A stretch of 64,000 nucleotides of DNA from Deltaproteobacteria bacterium. GTDB lineage: Bacteria; Desulfobacterota; JAFDED01. The notes under the pieces were generated by a model. It was not told the origin of the DNA. It worked only from the letters and a program-made list of their open reading frames with translations, and made no database searches. The translations under genes and the position numbers were made by a program. Within the stretch, counting starts at the first letter, position 1. Each line of letters starts with the position of its first letter. The stretch covers positions 84,846-148,845 of the forward strand of contig JAFDED010000001.1 in NCBI GenBank assembly GCA_019310535.1. Reading direction: 5' to 3'. Shown here in pieces: positions 1-9,777 of the stretch.

Positions 1-2
1 TG

Positions 3-371
3 CACCATGAGATTGCCCGAGAGATAAAAACATTTCCCAATCGGAAAATTGCCACTTTCCACGATGCATTTGATTACTTTGCACGGGACTGCGGGTTACA
101 GGTGGTCGCTGTGCTGGAGGAGGTGGCAGGCCGGAAGCCGTCAGCGAAAGAGATGCAAGCCATAGTGGAGGTTATTAGATCGACCGGGGCCGCCGGTGTG
201 TTTGCCGAGCCTCAGTTCTCTCCGGCTCTGGCTCGGGCCGTCTCCCGGGAGGCGGGCGTTCCTCTGGGGTTTTTGGATCCTGTCGCCACCGGATTATTTT
301 CACCGGATCTTTACGAAAACGTAATGCGCAAGAACCTTGAGGAGTTGAAACGGGTCTTGGGGAAAAGATGA
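3..371 (+). CDS. Metal ABC transporter substrate-binding protein (ZnuA/TroA family), C-terminal part; 5' end outside window
   Basis: Frame open from base 3 (HHEIAREIKTFPNRKIATFHDAFDYFARDCGLQVVAVLEE...SPDLYENVMRKNLEELKRVLG), typical ZnuA C-terminal pattern; followed directly by ATPase and permease genes. Confidence 0.85.
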   Translation, partial: HHEIAREIKTFPNRKIATFHDAFDYFARDCGLQVVAVLEEVAGRKPSAKEMQAIVEVIRSTGAAGVFAEPQFSPALARAVSREAGVPLGFLDPVATGLFSPDLYENVMRKNLEELKRVLGKR

Positions 372-372
372 A

Positions 373-1173
373 ATGAGCAATAAGGATGCAGGCGAGGCGG
401 TTGTCCTGGAGGGCGTCTCAGTACATCAAGGAGATATCCATATTCTGGAGGATCTCCACGCTGTGGTGGCCCGCGGATCGATTACGGCAATTATCGGGCC
501 CAACGGCGCGGGAAAGACCACGCTGCTGCGGGCGGTCCTGGGACTGATCCCCTACCGGGGGAGAATTAGATTCCCGGCTTTTGAGGACAGGGGAGGGCCT
601 GTATTCGGCTACATCCCCCAGCGGATGGAGTTTGACCGGGGGATTCCCGTCACGGTTCTGGATTTCCTGACCCTTTCCGCTCAGAGAGCGCCTATCTGGA
701 TGGGCCGAGAGAGGCAACTGGAGCAAAAGGCATGTTCGGCGCTGGCACGTGTGGAGGCGGATCAACTGCTGGCTCGACCACTGGGTAAGCTCTCGGGAGG
801 CGAGCAGCAACGCGTGTTACTTGCAGGCGCCATCATGCACACCCCCGACATCCTTGCATTGGACGAGCCGGCAGCCGGAGTTGACGTCCAGGGTGCCGAA
901 CTGTTTTGCGACCTGCTGGAGTCTCTCAGGAATGAAATGGACCTGACCCTCATGCTGGTCATTCACGACCTCTCCATTGTTACACACCACGCGGATCACG
1001 TAATTTGCCTTAACCGAACCATTCGCTGTCAGGGCACAACTCTCATGTGCATGACAGAGGAAACCCTGAAACAAACTTACGGGCGGCATAGCGAGATTTA
1101 CGTGCATTCGGGCGATAACATGCGAGAGACGGTGGCCCATCCCAAACGCCTTCAGGGTGGTTCCGATGGCTGA
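373..1173 (+). CDS. Metal ABC transporter ATP-binding protein (ZnuC/MntB-like)
   Basis: Walker A GPNGAGKTTLL, signature LSGGEQQRVLLA, Walker B DILALDEP; operon position. Confidence 0.9.
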   Translation: MSNKDAGEAVVLEGVSVHQGDIHILEDLHAVVARGSITAIIGPNGAGKTTLLRAVLGLIPYRGRIRFPAFEDRGGPVFGYIPQRMEFDRGIPVTVLDFLTLSAQRAPIWMGRERQLEQKACSALARVEADQLLARPLGKLSGGEQQRVLLAGAIMHTPDILALDEPAAGVDVQGAELFCDLLESLRNEMDLTLMLVIHDLSIVTHHADHVICLNRTIRCQGTTLMCMTEETLKQTYGRHSEIYVHSGDNMRETVAHPKRLQGGSDG

Positions 1174-2008
1174 GATGATCTATGGCTTCATGGATATGAT
1201 CTTGCCGTTTGCCTGGGCACAGCCGGATTTCATGAAACGGGCCCTTCTGGCTGTCCTTATGATTTCTCCCCTTTGCGCGGCCATGGGCGTGCTCGTGGTG
1301 AATTTTCGTATGGCTTTTTACGCCAGCGCCATCAGCCACTCGGCGTTCACAGGGGTGGCGCTGGGGGTGGTGCTGGGGATTGATGCGCGGATAACTCTGA
1401 TCCTCTTCGGGCTTCTGATGGGGGCGGCGGTAACCGCAGTGAGACGAGGATCGGAACTCAGCGAGGACACCGCCATCGGTGTACTCTTCTCCACCTCTGT
1501 GGCGCTTGGTATCGCGGTCATCAGCGCCATGAAAGGTTTGGCGCGCAACCTTGAACCTTATCTCTACGGGGATATTCTGACCCTGGGGGATCAGGACATC
1601 CTCTTGATCTCTCTCCTGTTTATAGGCGTGATGACGTATATCGCAATTTATTACAACCGTTTGGTCTTTTTAGCTGTTCATGAAGATTTGGCCCATACTC
1701 GAGGGCTTCGGGTCAAGCGGTTGCAGTATATCTTCAGCCTGGTTCTTGCGCTGGTGGTTACCATGAGTATCCGGACCATCGGTATACTATTGATCACCGC
1801 TTTACTTATCATTCCCGCGGCTGCCGCGCGGAATATGTCTCGCAGCGCTTGCGGGATGTTCTGGACGGCCATGGCGATAGCCTGTCTTTCTTCGGTCTTC
1901 GGCCTCATGGGATCATACTACTGGGACACCGCCACCGGGGCCGCAATGGTCATCGGGGCGGCCGCTGCATTCTTTTTCAGCCTGCTCTATCGCATCATTC
2001 GGGCATGA
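1157..2008 (+). CDS. Metal ABC transporter permease (ZnuB/ABC-3 family)
   Basis: Hydrophobic ABC-3 family pattern, overlaps the upstream ATPase gene. Confidence 0.88.
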   Translation: MVPMAEMIYGFMDMILPFAWAQPDFMKRALLAVLMISPLCAAMGVLVVNFRMAFYASAISHSAFTGVALGVVLGIDARITLILFGLLMGAAVTAVRRGSELSEDTAIGVLFSTSVALGIAVISAMKGLARNLEPYLYGDILTLGDQDILLISLLFIGVMTYIAIYYNRLVFLAVHEDLAHTRGLRVKRLQYIFSLVLALVVTMSIRTIGILLITALLIIPAAAARNMSRSACGMFWTAMAIACLSSVFGLMGSYYWDTATGAAMVIGAAAAFFFSLLYRIIRA

Positions 2009-2044
2009 GGTGAACAGACCCGGTCTGGGTATATGCGGCGGGAT

Positions 2045-2197
2045 TCCAATTGCCAGAAGGCGTTGTTTATAGGGCAGCCTGAAATAATACCCGCCCGGTC
2101 CACCATCAGCCCTGATCACGCGGTGGCGGCGAACGACGAGAAAGAGGGGGTTGGCGGCGACGGTGTGGACAACAGCCCGTGATGCCCGGATATTACA
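2045..2197 (-). pseudogene. Methylated-DNA-[protein]-cysteine S-methyltransferase C-terminal fragment with altered active-site motif
   Basis: Minus-strand frame gives RASRAVVHTVAANPLFLVVRRHRVIRADGGPGGYYFRLPYKQRLLAIG; matches the MGMT C-terminal pattern ...ANPLxxxIPCHRVIxADGxxGGY; in-frame TGA just upstream and no N-terminal domain. Confidence 0.7.
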
Positions 2198-2256
2198 TCA
2201 AAAAAGCATTCTCATGACCTGTAGCGCGGCCGGGATTGGCGGAAACGCCGTGGAGG

Positions 2257-3852
2257 TCAGTTTTGCAGCCACAACAGGCGATGGCGCATGGCTTCTTTCA
2301 TCATCCATGGTGGATGGAATCCCGGCCGTTTTGTTTCAATGCGTCGGCTGGTTAGTCGAAAGACGCCATATTGTTGCGCCTTCTGCATTGCCTCGTCCAG
2401 TTCCTGCACTGAAACCGCGCCTGGTGCATCAATAAAACGGTGGAAAAACCGACGCGCATCGAATCCGGTGGATTTGGCAATCCCTTTGAGGAATTCTTCG
2501 CGGTTAAAAGCCCCCGGAGCAAACCGGGACCAGAGATGGAGCAATGCATCTTGAAGAGTCTTCTCGTTTCCCGTGGCATCGCGGATGGCAAGGTCGAGCA
2601 AAAAGGCGACTTGCGCGCCCTTGATATATACCATGCTGGACCATAACATGTCGTCGAACAACCGGATTCGAATCTGTGGATCACTCAGTGCGACATGTTC
2701 AATCACAGGATTGCCGCTCTGGTCGTTCACCATGGAATTGCGGAAATATTCTTCCGTAACGAAGCCGCTCTTCAAGGCAAGGAGGAGCCCCAGGTAGGTG
2801 GTTAACCCCTCCTTGAACCACGGGTCATTAAGTTCTCCCAGACGAATGCCAATCCACAAGTGGATCATCTCATGGTGAATTATCTCGCCAATTACCTGGG
2901 TGAGTGGGTTGTAAAGGTCCGAAAAGTTGACCATCCCATCCAGGAATTCCATTGAAAATCCATTGGTGGCTTCCATGCCGGAATATGAATTATCAGCGCT
3001 GATGGTCAGAAAAACGCGGGGCACACAGGGACTCCTGAAGTAATTGACCACCGCGGCAATCTGTGATGGCAGGTTGTTGTGAAAATAATCAAACTCCTCG
3101 GCCGTTGGCAGATGATGATGAAATGCAAGGTCGTAAAAGATTCCCGCCGCAAGCCCCTGGTAAACCTGGACGTCTCCAAGATAAAACTGGAAAAAAATGA
3201 GTTCGTACGGCGTTGTGGGGTTAACTTTCGGCGGAACGCCCAGGAGGCGCACGTTGTCGCCATTCCTGAAAAACACGCGAATCTCGTAATCACGCGTGCG
3301 GAAGTCCTCGGCTAAAGTGCCCCTGATGGCAGGGTAAACAAACAGATAGTTGCCGTATAAAAACCCGTCGGTATCTGTCAAATGCGGAAGCGGACCGGCG
3401 TCGATATCCTCTGGATCGAAGCCTGAGAAATCCAGTGCATAAAAAATTTGATAGGGACCGCCGTCGCCCTTTTGAAAACGGAAGAGCTGTGTTCCATTGA
3501 CATTCGGCTCGAAAGTTACGGGGAGATCGTTGCCGCCAATGTCCCTGACGCTTATCTCCATCAGGGGGTCGCGCGTGGTGGGGTACAGGGGATTCTCTAA
3601 CCAGGAGGGAACGGAATAAAAAACATACTGGTCCCTGGGTTCATCATAGTAAGTCAGTTCAACCGAGATGCCGTCGCTCTGCATGGCGTGAAAGGTGACA
3701 GTATATAGCAGCAGCCTGTTTGAGCTGCCAGCCGCTGACGTGGCATGAGACGCCAGAAAGGCTGCTAAAGTTAAAGCGAGAACAGCGCACGGAAAGCGGG
3801 GAATTGCCTTGATACACCATCGTATGGTTAATTTCAGCATGCACTCCATCAT
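2257..3852 (-). CDS. M1/M61-like gluzincin metallopeptidase, probably exported
   Basis: HHEMIHLWIGIRLGELNDPWFKEGLTTYLG (HExxH with downstream Glu); N-terminal hydrophobic segment. Confidence 0.75.
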   Translation of the reverse strand: MMECMLKLTIRWCIKAIPRFPCAVLALTLAAFLASHATSAAGSSNRLLLYTVTFHAMQSDGISVELTYYDEPRDQYVFYSVPSWLENPLYPTTRDPLMEISVRDIGGNDLPVTFEPNVNGTQLFRFQKGDGGPYQIFYALDFSGFDPEDIDAGPLPHLTDTDGFLYGNYLFVYPAIRGTLAEDFRTRDYEIRVFFRNGDNVRLLGVPPKVNPTTPYELIFFQFYLGDVQVYQGLAAGIFYDLAFHHHLPTAEEFDYFHNNLPSQIAAVVNYFRSPCVPRVFLTISADNSYSGMEATNGFSMEFLDGMVNFSDLYNPLTQVIGEIIHHEMIHLWIGIRLGELNDPWFKEGLTTYLGLLLALKSGFVTEEYFRNSMVNDQSGNPVIEHVALSDPQIRIRLFDDMLWSSMVYIKGAQVAFLLDLAIRDATGNEKTLQDALLHLWSRFAPGAFNREEFLKGIAKSTGFDARRFFHRFIDAPGAVSVQELDEAMQKAQQYGVFRLTSRRIETKRPGFHPPWMMKEAMRHRLLWLQN

Positions 3853-4217
3853 ACTGTATTATGCTGTTAAAAGCAACAGAAGGTTAAGCAGGAATTTCCC
3901 TGAAAATTATGATAAAAAATGGGGAGACTTGTCTCAGAGATAATCAGCAAAACAAAGCCATAATCGAAAAGCCTTTTTCACTTCTGGATTGCTTTATGCT
4001 ATTAAAATCAAGAGTATTTTTTAAGAATCATCTAACGTTCACGTGCAAAAATACTATGGACAGGTCCGCCTGAATGGGGCCGGCGGTATTCGTCCTCCAC
4101 GATACAGCCACCGTTGATACCGGTTGAAAGTTCATTTTCTCTTGACCCTCCATGTTCTTTTGGGCGACAATAACTGCTGAGCTTTCTAATTTCAGAAAAA
4201 GAGAGGAGAAATGCGCC

Positions 4218-4745
4218 ATGAATTTTTACGAGGTGATCAAGACACGCCGCTCAGTGAGGTCGTTCAAGCCGGACCCGATTCCCGATGCCGTGCTGCAACA
4301 CGTATTGAACGCCGCACGGATTGCGCCCTCCGGCGGCAACAGACAACCCACGAGGTTTATACTGACACGCGATGAACAACGTAAGAAACAGCTCGTCCCG
4401 CTCTGCAACGGTCAGAGCTTCATATCTCAAGCGCCGGTGGTGGTTACCGCCTGTGGCCAGGACATTCGAGGCAACCGCGGTGGATACATGGGAAAACTGT
4501 CGATGCTGGTGGATGTTGCCGTCGCATTCGATCATCTCACACTGGCAGCCCGCGCCGAAGGCTTGGGTACGTGCTGGATAGGCTCGTTTGACAATGCGGG
4601 CATTAAGCAATTTTTAAAGATTCCGGATGATTTCCAGGTCGTTGCCCTGACTCCACTGGGCTATCCAGAGGGCGACCCATTCATCGAGACTACCGACCGG
4701 CTGCCTCTGGATCAGTTGGTGTGCGAGGAAGAATGGCACTTGTAG
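4218..4745 (+). CDS. Nitroreductase family protein
   Basis: MNFYEVIKTRRSVRSFKPDPIPDAVLQHVLNAARIAPSGGNRQPTRFI...; ATG at 4218 chosen over the longer ORF start at 4152. Confidence 0.9.
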   Translation: MNFYEVIKTRRSVRSFKPDPIPDAVLQHVLNAARIAPSGGNRQPTRFILTRDEQRKKQLVPLCNGQSFISQAPVVVTACGQDIRGNRGGYMGKLSMLVDVAVAFDHLTLAARAEGLGTCWIGSFDNAGIKQFLKIPDDFQVVALTPLGYPEGDPFIETTDRLPLDQLVCEEEWHL

Positions 4746-4890
4746 TTGAGTTTTTCTCTCTGTGGACAGAATGACTCTCGGCAAGGTAAAGGTTTAGGCT
4801 CTCGGGTCAAACCTGAAAAGACAGTAAAGTATTTGGATATCGGTATTCCAGCCTGCACATGCTCATAAATAAGGGAGAAAAAACCGCCTC

Positions 4891-5751
4891 ATGATCACCC
4901 CAGAGGAAGAGAAGCAGATATTGAATCATGCATATATCCCGGAGCACATCGTCGGGTTGATGACCAGCGTATCAGGCGGGGAGCCGTTTCTCATCGAAGA
5001 CTATTTTTGTTGCCGCAGGAAGGACTGGATAGTCGTTGTAGGTTATCCTTTGCAAAATGATTTTATCATGAATGAATTTGAACGCGCCCTTGATAAAATA
5101 ATAAAAAGATTCCGCCCCAGATACGTATCGCTCATTGCTCCTGAATTGCCTCTTTCCCTTGCCGCGTCCTGCCGGGAAAGAGAAAGCGATCATTACTATA
5201 CACTGGATATTCATGACAGGAGCGCACGGAGCGGTTTGATCCGCGCAGTAAAAAAGGCCATGGAACATTTGACGGTCGAGCGTGCCGCGGATATGCGGAA
5301 AGCACACTATGAGCTCTCCCTGGAGTTCATTGAAAGAGTCAACCCGTCTCCCCGCATCAGAAACCTCCTGTTCAAGATGCCGGATTATATAACTCATTCA
5401 AGTAACTCTGTGGTCTTAAACGCCTGGAGCGATCAAAATAATTTGGCGGCCTTTTATATCGTCGATCTTGCAGCGGGAAACTTTTCGACTTATGTGATAG
5501 GGTGCCATTCGAAAAAAAATTATGTTAAAGGGGCATCCGATCTTTTGTTTTTTGAAATGATTAAGATAAGTAATGAATACAATAAGAAGTATATCCATCT
5601 TGGTCTCGGGGTGAATAAGGGAATACGGCAATTCAAGGAAAAATGGGGAGGGATTCCCACACGCGGGTATGAAATGTGTGAGCTGGTCGTAAGAAAACCG
5701 TCAATATTTGATGCCTTAACGGCCATCCGAAAAATGAAAAGAACAAATTGA
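4891..5751 (+). CDS. GNAT/FemAB-like acyltransferase domain protein (tentative)
   Basis: 286 aa ORF; C-terminal YIHLGLGVNKGIRQFKEKWGGIP resembles GNAT/DUF2156-type acyltransferases. Confidence 0.5.
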   Translation: MITPEEEKQILNHAYIPEHIVGLMTSVSGGEPFLIEDYFCCRRKDWIVVVGYPLQNDFIMNEFERALDKIIKRFRPRYVSLIAPELPLSLAASCRERESDHYYTLDIHDRSARSGLIRAVKKAMEHLTVERAADMRKAHYELSLEFIERVNPSPRIRNLLFKMPDYITHSSNSVVLNAWSDQNNLAAFYIVDLAAGNFSTYVIGCHSKKNYVKGASDLLFFEMIKISNEYNKKYIHLGLGVNKGIRQFKEKWGGIPTRGYEMCELVVRKPSIFDALTAIRKMKRTN

Positions 5752-5767
5752 CTGAAAGAGAATAAAT

Positions 5768-6628
5768 ATGTTTCCCATGAAATGTAAAGAAAAAGAATTA
5801 AGAATGATCTGGGAAGTGGAAAAAAACAATAAAACGTCATTTCTTGTCGGTACGGCCCATTTCTTTCCCTATAGTTTCAGAAATTCACTCTCTCGATATA
5901 TAAAATACGCCCGGACCGTATTGTTCGAAGGTCCCCTTGATGATGACAATATGTCTAAAGTAGTGAAGGCAGGACTTGAAACAGGCAATGCCCACCATCT
6001 CTTTGATAAGCTGGACAGGCAAACCATCGATCATATCTCAAAAGCGACGGCTCTTTCCTCTCGAGAGGAAAACTATTTCTTTATTTTCAGCCTCTTCACA
6101 TCGAGTGTGGAAAACCATGTTTACACCATGGTAAAGGGAATGAAGCCCTGGCTGGCTTTTTTCACCATCTGGTCCAAATTCCTGGAAAAAAATGGCTGGA
6201 GATATTCTGTTGATACGGAAGCTTACGGCATAGCCCGTGAAATGGGCAAGAAAGTCGTTTTTCTTGAAACAATTGAAGAGCAGATAGAAGTCCTGGAGAG
6301 TCTTGTGCCTGAACAAATCATTGATTTCCTGAGGCGCGTTGACCGCTGGAATGTATACGCGCAGGATTATGTCAAATGGTATCTGGATGGAGATTTGGAA
6401 AAAATCAAGTCCAATGTGAACAGATTTCCCACTCGCCATCCATACATAATAGATCGGCGCGATCAGATATTGTATGAAAGGATGCTGGCCTACCTGGAAG
6501 TGGGGGACGCCGTAGTGTGCGTTGGCGCGCCTCACGTCCGGGGAATAAGTCGAATGCTTCTCGCCGACGGCTACCAAATCAAAGGCCGATGCCCCCGAAA
6601 GAACACTAACCCCCACTTCAGCTATTAA
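5768..6628 (+). CDS. TraB/GumN-family protein
   Basis: Begins WEVEKNNKTSFLVGTAHFFPYSF, later VLFEGPL and VVCVGAPHVRGISRML, TraB-domain pattern. Confidence 0.75.
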   Translation: MFPMKCKEKELRMIWEVEKNNKTSFLVGTAHFFPYSFRNSLSRYIKYARTVLFEGPLDDDNMSKVVKAGLETGNAHHLFDKLDRQTIDHISKATALSSREENYFFIFSLFTSSVENHVYTMVKGMKPWLAFFTIWSKFLEKNGWRYSVDTEAYGIAREMGKKVVFLETIEEQIEVLESLVPEQIIDFLRRVDRWNVYAQDYVKWYLDGDLEKIKSNVNRFPTRHPYIIDRRDQILYERMLAYLEVGDAVVCVGAPHVRGISRMLLADGYQIKGRCPRKNTNPHFSY

Positions 6629-6669
6629 GTCTGCAACTTACCCCTTTTCAACTGCCAATTCCCATCTCT

Positions 6670-7959
6670 TCAAATCCTGCCGAAACCCAGAAGCCGTGGC
6701 AGCCAGATGCTGATTTTGGGGAAGTACGCTAACAACAAGATGCAGATCGAGATGGCCAGGATATGCGGAAGCACATGGAGGGACAGCCTTTCCAGGGAAA
6801 CGTCGGCCATCTTCATTGCCACAAACAAGTTCACCCCCAGGGGTGGCGTCAGGAACGCCACCTCGTTGGTTACCACGAAGATGATGCCAAAATGAATGGG
6901 GTCGATCCCCAGTTGGGTTACGAGCGGCAACAGGACCGGCGTGAGGATGATGATGGTTGAGAGTGTCTCCATAAACATCCCCAGGAAATAGAATACCAAA
7001 ATCAAGAGCAACAGCACGACGAACCAGTTTGTGGAAACCTTCGTAATAAAATTAGTAAGCTTGAGGGGCGCCTGGTACATGGTGAGCATCTGGCCGAAAA
7101 GAGTGCTTGTGCCTACGATGATGATAACGGTTCCCGTAATGAGGGAAGAGTCGTAAAGCGCCTGGAGAATTTTGGAAAAATTGAGACCGCGGTTGATAAC
7201 TCCACCGACAAAAAAACCATAGAACACTGCCACTACTGATGCCTCCACCGGGGTGAAAATTCCCGTGTAAATGCCGCCGAGGATCACTACGGGCGCTGCC
7301 AGAGCCCACTTGGAGTTCCAGCAGGTCTTGATGAAATCCATCCACTCAAAGCTTTCACCAGTTCCTCGGAAACCCATACGTTTGGCAACATAGTAAGCCA
7401 CAAAACAGTGGGCAAGGCCGATTATGGCACCGGGAATCATTCCCGCCAGAAACATCCCGGTGATGGAAACATTGGCGATGACTCCATAAATAATCATCGG
7501 GTTGCTGGGAGGGATGAGGATACCCAACGTCCCGCCTGATGACGACACCGCCCCTGCATATCCGCGGTCGTATCCGTGCCTGATCATGGCAGGGATCATG
7601 AGCGATCCCACCGCAGCCACCGTGCCGGGACCCGACCCGCTTATGGCCGAGAAAAACATGCAGGCCAGAATGGTGGTTATTCCCAGCCCTCCGGTGATCT
7701 TACCGGTGAACCTGGAGATCACATCTATGATCTGTCGCGTTACCCCTCCATATTCCATGAGGGATCCGGCCAGGATGAAGCATGGTATAGCCAACAAGGG
7801 GAACTTGTCCACCCCTTGATAAAGGGTCTGTGCAATCATGGTCATGGGGATGTCGCTGGCCAGCAGGGCGAGGTATGTAGCGATTCCCAGGGAGATAAAC
7901 ACCGGCAGTCCCAGAATAAGCCCTGCTATCAGGCCCAATACCAATATTGTGAGCGTCAT
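6670..7959 (-). CDS. TRAP transporter large permease (DctM family)
   Basis: 12-TM-like hydrophobic protein with DctM motifs (GGTLGILIPPSNPMIIYG); adjacent to DctQ and DctP. Confidence 0.93.
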   Translation of the reverse strand: MTLTILVLGLIAGLILGLPVFISLGIATYLALLASDIPMTMIAQTLYQGVDKFPLLAIPCFILAGSLMEYGGVTRQIIDVISRFTGKITGGLGITTILACMFFSAISGSGPGTVAAVGSLMIPAMIRHGYDRGYAGAVSSSGGTLGILIPPSNPMIIYGVIANVSITGMFLAGMIPGAIIGLAHCFVAYYVAKRMGFRGTGESFEWMDFIKTCWNSKWALAAPVVILGGIYTGIFTPVEASVVAVFYGFFVGGVINRGLNFSKILQALYDSSLITGTVIIIVGTSTLFGQMLTMYQAPLKLTNFITKVSTNWFVVLLLLILVFYFLGMFMETLSTIIILTPVLLPLVTQLGIDPIHFGIIFVVTNEVAFLTPPLGVNLFVAMKMADVSLERLSLHVLPHILAISICILLLAYFPKISIWLPRLLGFGRI

Positions 7960-8471
7960 GATCCTTCCCCCACCTCACCATAAAGATCGCGCCATGTCCC
8001 TTTCCGAAACGCCTTGTAGTGTCCGTTGATGATCCGAAAGGTCATTAAAATGAAACCGACGGGGATAATGGCGTAGATCCAGTACGCAGACCACTCGAGA
8101 GAGGGTGAAATGAGAGGAAAGCGAATCATGTGCTTGACAAGCCGAATGCCCTGAATTGCAAAGAGAATGTTGAAAACTCCCCAGACCACATCGGCCAACA
8201 GCCATTGGTAAGGTCTCCAGTGTCTGGGCAACAAATGTGTCTGGGCTGTAACACGGATATGTTGCCGATCCTTGGCGGCCATGGAAGCCCCCACATAGAT
8301 TACCCATATGAAAGCAAACCGGGAAAGCTCCTCACTCCATGTCAATGCCGCCTCGAGCACATACCGGAAAAATACCTGGAGTCCTAAACACACCACCAGG
8401 ACTACCATAAGAAAGGCGCAGAAATACTTTTCAAAATTCTGAAAGATTTCACGCATAACTCTTGACGCCAT
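7956..8471 (-). CDS. TRAP transporter small permease (DctQ family)
   Basis: LTWSEELSRFAFIWVIYVGASMAAKDRQHI motif. Confidence 0.93.
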   Translation of the reverse strand: MASRVMREIFQNFEKYFCAFLMVVLVVCLGLQVFFRYVLEAALTWSEELSRFAFIWVIYVGASMAAKDRQHIRVTAQTHLLPRHWRPYQWLLADVVWGVFNILFAIQGIRLVKHMIRFPLISPSLEWSAYWIYAIIPVGFILMTFRIINGHYKAFRKGTWRDLYGEVGEGS

Positions 8472-8649
8472 TGCCGGCCTCCCCGTTCAGATTATTCTAT
8501 ATGCGGTAAAGTAAGATGTTAAGCCGAATGTCATCAATCCAGAGATGAGAACAACCTCATGTGTCAGCGTTTGTATACTACGGTGGCACAGCCCCGGAAA
8601 AACTCTGTCCGGTATTAACCTCCGATCACTAATATATCAAAGAAATCGA

Positions 8650-8671
8650 GGGGGGGAACAGTCCCCCCCCC
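8650..8671. repeat. G/C-run inverted repeat between dctQ-like and dctP-like genes
   Basis: ggggggg aacag t ccccccccc, able to form a hairpin; no clear U-tract. Confidence 0.5.
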
Positions 8672-8693
8672 GCACTATCACCAGTTGTGTGAA

Positions 8694-9704
8694 TTATTTG
8701 CTTTCCAGGATTTTCACCACCTGGTCCACGATCTCTTTGCCGCCGATGCTTTTATAGAATTTAGGCCAAATGGCACGAGCCTTTTCAATCCATTCTTTTT
8801 CGCCATCAGCGGGTTCCACCATTTTCATGCCCTTGTCCTGGCAGAGCTTCAGAGCCTTAGCTTCTTCGGCTGACACAAAGTTCCATTCAAATTCGGCGGC
8901 TTCCATGGCGGCCTTTTCTATCGCCTTTTTCATAGCGTCCGGGAGGCTCTGGTAAAATCGCTCACCAATGATACAGGGACCGGTCCAGAGGATGTAATGA
9001 ATGTTGGTGATGTATTTTTGGACTTCGTAGAACTTGCCGGATGCGTTGACGATGTGAGGGTTGTCCTGTCCATCGACGACACCTTGCTGCAATGCATTGA
9101 ACACCTCGGTCCAGGCCATGGGAACGGGGTTTATGCCCCAGGCCTTGTACGAATCGATCATGATGGGGTTCTTGGGCACGCGGATGGTCAGTCCCTTGAG
9201 GTCCGCGGGGCTTCTTACTTCCTTTTTGGAATTGGTCAACACCCGGTAGCCTCCTACCAGCCATGAGACAGCACGGATATTGGCCTGGGAAATCATTTTT
9301 TTGTTCAACTCTTCCATGAAGGGGCTTTTGAAGAGCTTGTATGCATCATCAATCTTGGGAAAGATATAGGGCAGGGTCATGAACCCCACGGCGGGAGCAA
9401 AAGGCGTCACGTTGTTCACCGCCATGGTGCTCATATGGATCATGCCGGTGGAGCACTGCTGCACATTGTCCTGCTCGCTACCCAACTGGCCCCCGATGAA
9501 CAGGTTGACCTGGAGCTTGTTGCCGGAATATTTCTCGGCCAATTCCTTGAACTTCTCAGCATAGACCACATGAAAACTGCCGGGGGGGTTGGCAGTGGCG
9601 TACTTAATCTTGATGACATCCGCCGCCGGAGCTTCCGGCGCAGTCAGCGCCATGCAAAGACCAAGGATGGAAATGCCTACGATCCACTTGTTGATACTCT
9701 TCAT
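8694..9704 (-). CDS. TRAP transporter substrate-binding protein (DctP family)
   Basis: Signal peptide MKSINKWIVGISILGLCMALTAPEAPAAD then IKIKYATANPPGSFHVVYAEKFKELAEKYSGNKLQVNLFIGGQLGSEQD; start at 9704 preferred over 9785. Confidence 0.93.
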   Translation of the reverse strand: MKSINKWIVGISILGLCMALTAPEAPAADVIKIKYATANPPGSFHVVYAEKFKELAEKYSGNKLQVNLFIGGQLGSEQDNVQQCSTGMIHMSTMAVNNVTPFAPAVGFMTLPYIFPKIDDAYKLFKSPFMEELNKKMISQANIRAVSWLVGGYRVLTNSKKEVRSPADLKGLTIRVPKNPIMIDSYKAWGINPVPMAWTEVFNALQQGVVDGQDNPHIVNASGKFYEVQKYITNIHYILWTGPCIIGERFYQSLPDAMKKAIEKAAMEAAEFEWNFVSAEEAKALKLCQDKGMKMVEPADGEKEWIEKARAIWPKFYKSIGGKEIVDQVVKILESK

Positions 9705-9777
9705 GATAACCTCCCATACTGTTTGTGTTATGATTTTCCTCCCCGCCAGGGGAAGACTACCGGACACATTGCAGTCT

